Virus record (IMG/VR): IMGVR_UViG_3300025154_002798
Span: 1-52,760 of that record
Direction: 5' to 3' (one strand)
Length of the DNA: 52,760 nucleotides
Source: a virus
In this document: piece by piece, positions 48,540 to 52,760 of the stretch
How the letters are laid out: each line of letters opens with the position of its first letter
How positions within the stretch are numbered: the first letter of the stretch is position 1
The notes under the pieces: model-generated
Seen by the model: the letters and a program-made list of their open reading frames with translations, nothing else
The model's database searches: none
Told to the model about the DNA's origin: nothing
Translations under genes and position numbers: made by a program

Positions 48540-48736
48540 TTTATTACAAGGTTTTTATTTTGAAACAATTTATTTCGTCTTAACTCAATTAATTTAGCTC
48601 TACAAACTGCATAAGGTACGTTTTTAACGATTATCTCACTACCATAGTATAAACACCATAGCAATTTACTTTTAGGCTTTTTAAACGGCTTAAATATTCG
48701 TTTGTATGTTTCTGCGTAGTCGTTACTCGTTTCCAT
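48536..48736 (-). CDS. Hypothetical protein, 66 aa
   Basis: KPFKKPKSKLLWCLYYGSEI, then IVKNVPYAVCRAKLIELRRNKLF. Basic and probably compact. No family recognised. It overlaps neighbours by 4 and 14 bp. Confidence 0.55.
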   Translation of the reverse strand: METSNDYAETYKRIFKPFKKPKSKLLWCLYYGSEIIVKNVPYAVCRAKLIELRRNKLFQNKNLVIK

Positions 48737-49031
48737 TTGTTTGTTTTAAATCTAAAATTCTCAATCCTAGAGTGTAAGATTTATAGTTGATTTCATCTTC
48801 ATTTTTTGAGTTATCGTCTTGCCATCGCAATATCTGATTTTTCGGCTGGCGAGTATTAATATCTAACACAATATCAGGCATATTAAAATAGTATGTTTCA
48901 TTAAACGAGGCACAGCTCCCGACATCGTCTCCAATCCAAAAATCAAAGTCTAAATCATGTTTATAAGCGAATCTCGCAACATACTCATTACATAGGTTTT
49001 CGTACTGTTTTTTAAGTTCATTTAGCTTCAT
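48723..49031 (-). CDS. Hypothetical acidic protein, 102 aa
   Basis: The N-terminal helix MKLNELKKQYENLCNEYV is followed by ARFAYKHDLDFDFWIGDDVGSCASFNETYYFNMPDIV. Acidic with many aromatics. The mid-part resembles families of uncharacterised phage proteins with paired acidic stretches, but no motif is diagnostic. Confidence 0.55.
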   Translation of the reverse strand: MKLNELKKQYENLCNEYVARFAYKHDLDFDFWIGDDVGSCASFNETYYFNMPDIVLDINTRQPKNQILRWQDDNSKNEDEINYKSYTLGLRILDLKQTNGNE

Positions 49032-49032
49032 T

Positions 49033-49119
49033 TTAGTTTAAATTTAAGTGGTCGTTTTTTTCGTAGCATATCCAGCATACTAATACTGATATTACTATTT
49101 TAGCTAGTAGTGGTATCAT
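49033..49119 (-). CDS. Tiny membrane peptide, 28 aa
   Basis: MIPLLAKIVISVLVCWICYE then a polar tail. Its ATG overlaps the exonuclease stop as ATGA, a sign of coupled translation. A single membrane helix is likely. No function known. Confidence 0.42.
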   Translation of the reverse strand: MIPLLAKIVISVLVCWICYEKNDHLNLN

Positions 49120-49796
49120 AATTTAATTTCGTTTTCGTTGTAAAATAGTTCGTTTATAACCTTTCTACATTCAATTACTCTTTGTTCAATCTTTTTAATA
49201 TCTGATTCGTTTCGTTCAATGTCGAAAGATTTAATCTTAAATTTATCGTCAATATCAGGATATGTCATTTTATCGTGAAACTGTTTGTAAATTTCTAAGT
49301 CTAATTCATCGTAACCATTCGCATAACAATATCGTTTTGCTTCGCTTAAAATTAAGTGTTCAGGCGTGTCTGTAAGTGTATATATTAATTTAGCTTTACT
49401 TTTACCAGTTAACCACATATATCCTTGTAATTGCCAATAATAAACATCGTTTGGCACTTCATTCTCAAAGAATGGAAATGTAAAGCAACTCCATGAGTTT
49501 TTGACATCAATTATTAAATCATCAATTATAATATCCGGTTCACCTTTGCAAAATTCGTTTTCAAACTTTTTATCGTTTTTCAAAAGTAATGGATAACCTA
49601 AATAATTAGCAATCATATCAATACCTTCGTCTTCATTTTCTTTTCCTTTTTGGGTATATTTAGACGTAAACTCATTTCTGCGATTGAATATTTGTTCTAT
49701 TAACCATTCTTTGCAATATGTTTCGCCTGTTTTGCCAAGTCCTTTTATCCCCATTATTTTAGAAATGGAGCTACATCTTATCTTAAAGTCGTTCAT
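49116..49796 (-). CDS. YqaJ/lambda-type exonuclease (5'-3' recombination nuclease)
   Basis: A 226-residue PD-(D/E)xK nuclease: ISKIMGIKGLG, TQKGKENEDEGI, GEPDIIIDDLIIDVKNSW (Asp88, Asp97, Lys99) and YYWQLQGYMWLTG. These match the lambda exonuclease/YqaJ family, whose members resect duplex ends for single-strand annealing. It lies 2 bp downstream of the 154-aa gene that usually accompanies it. The annealing protein (RecT or Erf type) was not recognised, so the 154-aa partner or the coiled-coil protein upstream might supply it. Confidence 0.86.
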   Translation of the reverse strand: MNDFKIRCSSISKIMGIKGLGKTGETYCKEWLIEQIFNRRNEFTSKYTQKGKENEDEGIDMIANYLGYPLLLKNDKKFENEFCKGEPDIIIDDLIIDVKNSWSCFTFPFFENEVPNDVYYWQLQGYMWLTGKSKAKLIYTLTDTPEHLILSEAKRYCYANGYDELDLEIYKQFHDKMTYPDIDDKFKIKSFDIERNESDIKKIEQRVIECRKVINELFYNENEIKL

Positions 49797-49798
49797 AA

Positions 49799-50263
49799 TT
49801 ATTTCGTTAAAATGGTTTCGACTTCTTTACTTATATCATACTTTGCACGCCATTGTTCTACGGTATATTGTTTATCTTCAATAGTTTTTTTAATCGAAGC
49901 AAATTTAGCGTGTTTTTCATTTAAAACCTCTTTAGTTGGCTTTTCAGGTCTTATTCGTAAACATTCAACCGTTTCGCCTTTAAGCGATGCCGTAGTTATG
50001 TAAAGCGTAATTTCTTTATTTACCCAATCTTCAATATAAGGAGTTCCGTAAATTTTAGAAATCATTTTCGCATTCGTTTTATTGATAATAAACGGCTTTT
50101 GACCTTTTAGATATGCAACTGTACATTCTTCTTTACGACCTCCGTCTCCTGTTACTTGTTCTCTTATAACTTTTTCGATAGTTACTTTCATATCTTTACC
50201 ATCAATAAGGCTATAAGCACCGATATAATTCGGGTTTGTGAGTTGTTTCCAATGTGTTTTCAT
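49799..50263 (-). CDS. Exonuclease-associated phage protein, 154 aa
   Basis: LTNPNYIGAYSLIDGKDMKVTIEKVIREQVTGDGG, INKTNAKMISKIYGTPYIEDWVNKEITLYI and a Lys-rich C-terminal tail. The pattern is shared by a family that lies beside YqaJ-type exonucleases in many phages (recalled, not checked). The fold looks OB-like in its first about 100 residues, which would fit single-strand DNA binding. Function not proven. Confidence 0.65.
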   Translation of the reverse strand: MKTHWKQLTNPNYIGAYSLIDGKDMKVTIEKVIREQVTGDGGRKEECTVAYLKGQKPFIINKTNAKMISKIYGTPYIEDWVNKEITLYITTASLKGETVECLRIRPEKPTKEVLNEKHAKFASIKKTIEDKQYTVEQWRAKYDISKEVETILTK

Positions 50264-50267
50264 AGTT

Positions 50268-50447
50268 TTATAGTTTGATTAGTTTTTTAGCATTTTCCAC
50301 AGCAAGAAATTCAATAAATTCAGCTTTCGTGAACTTTTTGAGTTTTTGCTCTTTTTGTTTTGCGTTTACTTTTTTCAACGCTTCTTTGAAAATCGCATCG
50401 TTGAACTTCGATAGTTCTAGACGGATTGAAATTGTTTGTTTTGTCAT
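50268..50447 (-). CDS. Small basic helical protein, 59 aa
   Basis: MTKQTISIRLELSKFNDAIF, then Lys-rich helices ending AEFIEFLAVENAKKLIKL. It resembles ribbon-helix-helix type small proteins (strand then two helices), hence possibly a DNA-binding regulator. It lies 7 bp downstream of the 37-aa gene and 4 bp before the 154-aa gene. Confidence 0.55.
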   Translation of the reverse strand: MTKQTISIRLELSKFNDAIFKEALKKVNAKQKEQKLKKFTKAEFIEFLAVENAKKLIKL

Positions 50448-50454
50448 AGTTTAA

Positions 50455-50568
50455 TTAGTTATGAAATTTCTTGTAGCCATTGGCTGTCATTTCCACTAAA
50501 GAATTGAAAGCTGATTCAATTCTTTCTTCAACTATTTTTTCCGCTTCTTTGTATGTTAACTTTTTCAT
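50455..50568 (-). CDS. Very small helical protein, 37 aa
   Basis: MKKLTYKEAEKIVEERIESA, then FNSLVEMTANGYKKFHN. First gene after the promoter and operator at 50593, so it is the first product of this early transcript. Helical, with no recognised motif. Confidence 0.5.
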   Translation of the reverse strand: MKKLTYKEAEKIVEERIESAFNSLVEMTANGYKKFHN

Positions 50569-50592
50569 AGGTCTTAGTTTTAAATGTTTATA

Positions 50593-50637
50593 CGAAAGTA
50601 CACAAAATAAAAATGTGTGTCAAATTTTTAACACACA
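50593..50637 (-). promoter_or_regulatory. Early promoter with palindromic operator (copy 2)
   Basis: Minus-strand TTTG (50622-50625 region), 20-bp spacer and TACTTTCG (50593-50600) fit the Bacteroidetes consensus. The -33 element lies inside the inverted repeat TGTGTGT/ACACACA (50614-50637), whose core TGTGTTAAAAATTTGACACA is shared with copy 1 at 40185. A single TTTGATGAACG motif follows at 50651. Confidence 0.68.
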
Positions 50638-50682
50638 TTTTTTAATAGTTTTGATGAACGTATTGTTTTTGGTAACAAATGG

Positions 50683-51966
50683 TTAAATTTTACTCAAATT
50701 GTCGTTAATAAATGTTGATGTTTTACCGAGTAATATTTTAACATTTTCTAAAACTGCAACGGCTTCTTTGCTTGATAAAATAGGCATTTGCATGCTTGAA
50801 ATTTGTTTTGCAAGTTCTGATAATTTTTCTTTGTCAGGTGCTAATTGTTTGGCTTTTAATTGTTTTTCTTCACGTTCTTTTTTGTCAGCTTCTTCTTTTA
50901 AGCGTTTGTTATTTTCAGCTTTTAAACGTGCATTTTCGTGATTTTGTTTACGAATAATTTCGTCTTGTTTTGCTTTTTCTTCTTGTGCTTTTTTATCGTC
51001 AATTTCTTTTTGTTTTCTTGCTTTTTCCTGCTCTTGTTTATCAAATTCCCATTGTTGATTTGCTCCAATTTTTATATCGGAAAATTCTTTTTGATATTCT
51101 TTTTCGTCTAATATCAACATTTTATTATAATCTCTAACGAAATTAATATACGGTCGCAACTCGTTGGTTCTTTTAATATCACGCTCTTTTTTGTCTTCGG
51201 CTTCTTTTTTCAATCGCAAATTTTCAGCCTCAATTGCTTTTTGCTTTTCTTCGCGTGACGCTCTTTCTTTAATTGCTAAATTAACGATTTTTATAAATTC
51301 ATCTTCGGAAATTTCGCCAAAATTTAAACTTTCGTAATTTTCAATAAACCCTACTAACCGGATAGTTTTTGCTTTTCTTTCTTCGTTCAATTTTGCTTTT
51401 CGTTCAATTTCTAATCGTTCGGCTTCGGCTTGTTTTTCCGCTTCGATTTTTTTATTATAATTTAATTCAACACCAGCAATGTAATTTTCAAACATATCGT
51501 TCGACATCGAGCCTAATCCTAAAGGTAAATCACTTGTAAATTTAGCAAGTCGTTCGCCTCGCTCAATCTCTAAATCTGCGATTCGTTGTTTTTCGATAGT
51601 TTCAAAATATTTTGCTTTTTCGGTCAATGGAGTTTCGTAACTTTCATTGATTTGATATTGTTGACGTTTTAAGGCATCGTAAAGTTGACCAGCACGCAAG
51701 AATACATCTTTCCCTACTTTATGCCAAACATCAATTCCTTGCGTTCTATTTTTTACGAATTTTTGATTTAATTCTTTAAATTTAACTATATTTTCTTTTG
51801 TTATTTCTAATTTTGACAAAACATTAAATTCGTCAATTAATAAATTTCTTTGTTCAATTACAACTGCTAATCCTGCTGTAATTTCAGTTAATTGATTTTC
51901 ACTTAAATTGAATTTTTCAACCTCAACTGATTTTTTAATTTCTGCGATTAAGATTTCTTGTTCCAT
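50683..51966 (-). CDS. Long coiled-coil early protein, 427 aa
   Basis: The N-terminal about 120 residues are helical (LAVVIEQRNLLIDEFNVLSKL; RTQGIDVWHKVGKDVFLRAGQ). A Lys/Glu-rich coiled coil follows (KEADKKEREEKQLKAKQ) with a globular interruption at about 270-300 (YINFVRDYNKMLILDEKEYQ). Such proteins precede RecT/exonuclease genes in many phages. It could be a recombination-associated scaffold. It ends 46 bp upstream of the operator at 50637. Confidence 0.65.
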   Translation of the reverse strand: MEQEILIAEIKKSVEVEKFNLSENQLTEITAGLAVVIEQRNLLIDEFNVLSKLEITKENIVKFKELNQKFVKNRTQGIDVWHKVGKDVFLRAGQLYDALKRQQYQINESYETPLTEKAKYFETIEKQRIADLEIERGERLAKFTSDLPLGLGSMSNDMFENYIAGVELNYNKKIEAEKQAEAERLEIERKAKLNEERKAKTIRLVGFIENYESLNFGEISEDEFIKIVNLAIKERASREEKQKAIEAENLRLKKEAEDKKERDIKRTNELRPYINFVRDYNKMLILDEKEYQKEFSDIKIGANQQWEFDKQEQEKARKQKEIDDKKAQEEKAKQDEIIRKQNHENARLKAENNKRLKEEADKKEREEKQLKAKQLAPDKEKLSELAKQISSMQMPILSSKEAVAVLENVKILLGKTSTFINDNLSKI

Positions 51967-51967
51967 T

Positions 51968-52276
51968 TTATTTTTTAGTTTTAGTTAATATATTTTCGTT
52001 TAAAAATACTTTGTTTTTACTTATGATATATTGGTAATCTTGCTTTGAAATGAAATTAAGCAATATCGTTAATTGTTCAATAAATTCTGAATCAGTTTGT
52101 AAATCAGGCATAGTAATTTCGATTCCGTTGTCGATTATTGCCATTATAAATTCGTTCGGATTGTCAAATACCCAATATTCAGAATAATACAGCGAATATT
52201 GGGTATAGCCTTTGTGTTTTTCAACAAGAATATTATACTCGTGAGAATCTTTTTTGTAAACTTTTACTACTTTCAT
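51968..52276 (-). CDS. Hypothetical protein, 102 aa
   Basis: VVKVYKKDSHEYNILVEKHKGYTQYSLYYSEYWVFDNPNEFIMAI then a helical end. No family recognised. The start lies 54 bp downstream of a phased motif pair, so it may be first in its transcript, and it ends 1 bp before the coiled-coil gene. Confidence 0.58.
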   Translation of the reverse strand: MKVVKVYKKDSHEYNILVEKHKGYTQYSLYYSEYWVFDNPNEFIMAIIDNGIEITMPDLQTDSEFIEQLTILLNFISKQDYQYIISKNKVFLNENILTKTKK

Positions 52277-52327
52277 ATTTCTAATTTTACCGAAATTTAA
52301 ATATTACGTTTTTATCTGCGAAATTTA

Positions 52328-52359
52328 TTTGACGAATGAATTTGATTATTTGATGAACG
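52328..52359. promoter_or_regulatory. Phased motif pair at right edge
   Basis: TTTGACGAATG (core 52330) and TTTGATGAACG (core 52351), 21 bp apart, upstream of the 102-aa gene and just after the 75-aa gene's stop. Confidence 0.55.
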
Positions 52360-52361
52360 GA

Positions 52362-52589
52362 TTAAAACGGTAGTATTTCTCGCTCAGGTTTAAAAAGCAT
52401 CGGTTTTAATTTAGTCAACGAAATAAACGTTTTTCCAAACCAATAACCAATACATCTATTATTATAAGATTGCTTTATTTGCCTATCGGTTTTTAAATTA
52501 TATAGCAAATTATCGTTTCCAAATCCATAGCCGTCAACATCTTTTATTAACCATTTTATTTTTATATGTTTTTCAATAGATAATTTCAT
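52362..52589 (-). CDS. Small NUMOD4-like or phage-specific protein, 75 aa
   Basis: I use the start at 52589 (MKLSIEKHIKIKWLIKDVDG). The upstream 48 residues in the same frame are low-quality sequence over the cassette flank. The pattern W-x-I-K-D-x-D-G-Y-G-F-G-x-D...YNLKTDRQIKQS...GYWFGKTFISLTKLKPM resembles short phage proteins with a NUMOD4-like repeat. Function unknown, possibly DNA-associated. Confidence 0.6.
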   Translation of the reverse strand: MKLSIEKHIKIKWLIKDVDGYGFGNDNLLYNLKTDRQIKQSYNNRCIGYWFGKTFISLTKLKPMLFKPEREILPF

Positions 52590-52760
52590 TGATACTGAAT
52601 TGTTTATGACTTGGTAAACTTTCAACAACCAACTTGTTAGGCACAAGCGGGTACGATAAACGACCGTAGATAATTTTGCTGCAAAAAGACAAGAAAATGG
52701 AAACAGCCGACCCACAAAACAGCACATTTGCAAACCGCTCCAGCCGACACAAAACCAAAG
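52590..52760. other. Right edge: cassette boundary core and probable R-M leader
   Basis: It holds GTTAGGCAC (52636-52644), the exact inverse of GTGCCTAAC at 3744-3752. The flank 52610-52639 is shared with 41272-41301. AGCCGAC occurs twice, near 52708 and 52743. The last bases (CACAAAACCAAAG) would sit directly in front of the ATG at position 1 if the molecule is circular. No gene was recognised here. Confidence 0.5.

Noticed and set aside
52590-52733. N-terminal extension of the 75-aa gene up to 52733
   Set aside because: It runs over the cassette flank with non-coding composition; the Met at 52589 matches the phage-protein pattern.
1-52760. Integrase, excisionase, CRISPR array, IS element or tRNA
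   Set aside because: None recognised by motif. The 48-aa HTH protein is excisionase-like only in size, and the tandem motif pairs are too few and too short to be a CRISPR.

Overview
The window looks like a flavobacterial (Bacteroidetes) tailed phage or prophage carrying two clusters of integron-like gene cassettes. Base composition is low GC. Six secreted-type N-termini end in -AQ, -SQ or -GQ. Five candidate promoters match the Bacteroidetes -33 TTTG / -7 TAnnTTTG consensus with 19-20 bp spacing. No integrase, lysogeny repressor, tRNA, CRISPR array or insertion sequence was recognised, so temperate versus virulent lifestyle is open. Position 1 is the first base of an ATG, and the 9-mer GTTAGGCAC near the right edge is the exact inverse of GTGCCTAAC at 3744-3752. 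Both facts suggest that the two window ends may join in a circular 52.8 kb molecule; this is an inference.

Left accessory region (1-7.5 kb). A plus-strand restriction-modification pair consists of a tandem double cytosine-C5 methyltransferase and a PD-(D/E)xK endonuclease. Five units on the minus strand follow: a 92-aa orphan, an RtcB-like RNA ligase, a two-helix membrane protein, a Cys-rich 82-aa protein and a frameshifted RlmN-like radical SAM gene. Each unit is separated from the next by a 60-135 bp imperfect palindrome whose edges are AAC...GTT. The terminal 7-9 bases of each unit are usually inverted copies of one another, as in integron cassettes.

Phage late region (7.5-36 kb, all minus strand, read right to left). 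The order is a PLD-like protein, small and large terminase, a putative tail-tube protein, small tail genes including two paralogues before the tape measure, and tail-tip/baseplate candidates with an embedded minimal nucleotidyltransferase. The capsid genes (portal, prohead protease, HK97-type capsid) come after the tail genes, which is unusual. Head-tail adaptor candidates, several signal-peptide-bearing structural proteins, a beta-helix tailspike, a YadA-head-like fibre, spanin/holin-like membrane proteins, a GH24 endolysin and a cluster of tiny genes follow.

Middle and early region (36-52.6 kb, minus strand). A four-gene operon (SNF2-type helicase, IbrB/ParB-like protein, small GNAT, IbrA/PAPS-reductase-like protein) ends in tandem terminators and may make or respond to a DNA modification. 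Upstream of it lie an SSB-like DUF3127 protein, a second cassette cluster (41.3-42.4 kb), a TOPRIM primase-helicase, a replication-initiator-like protein, VRR-NUC and HNH nucleases, a NinB-like recombination protein, a lambda-exonuclease/YqaJ-type nuclease with its usual partner, and a long coiled-coil protein. Two promoters share a palindromic operator, and five intergenic regions carry a pair of TTTGAYGAA-type motifs spaced exactly 21 bp apart.
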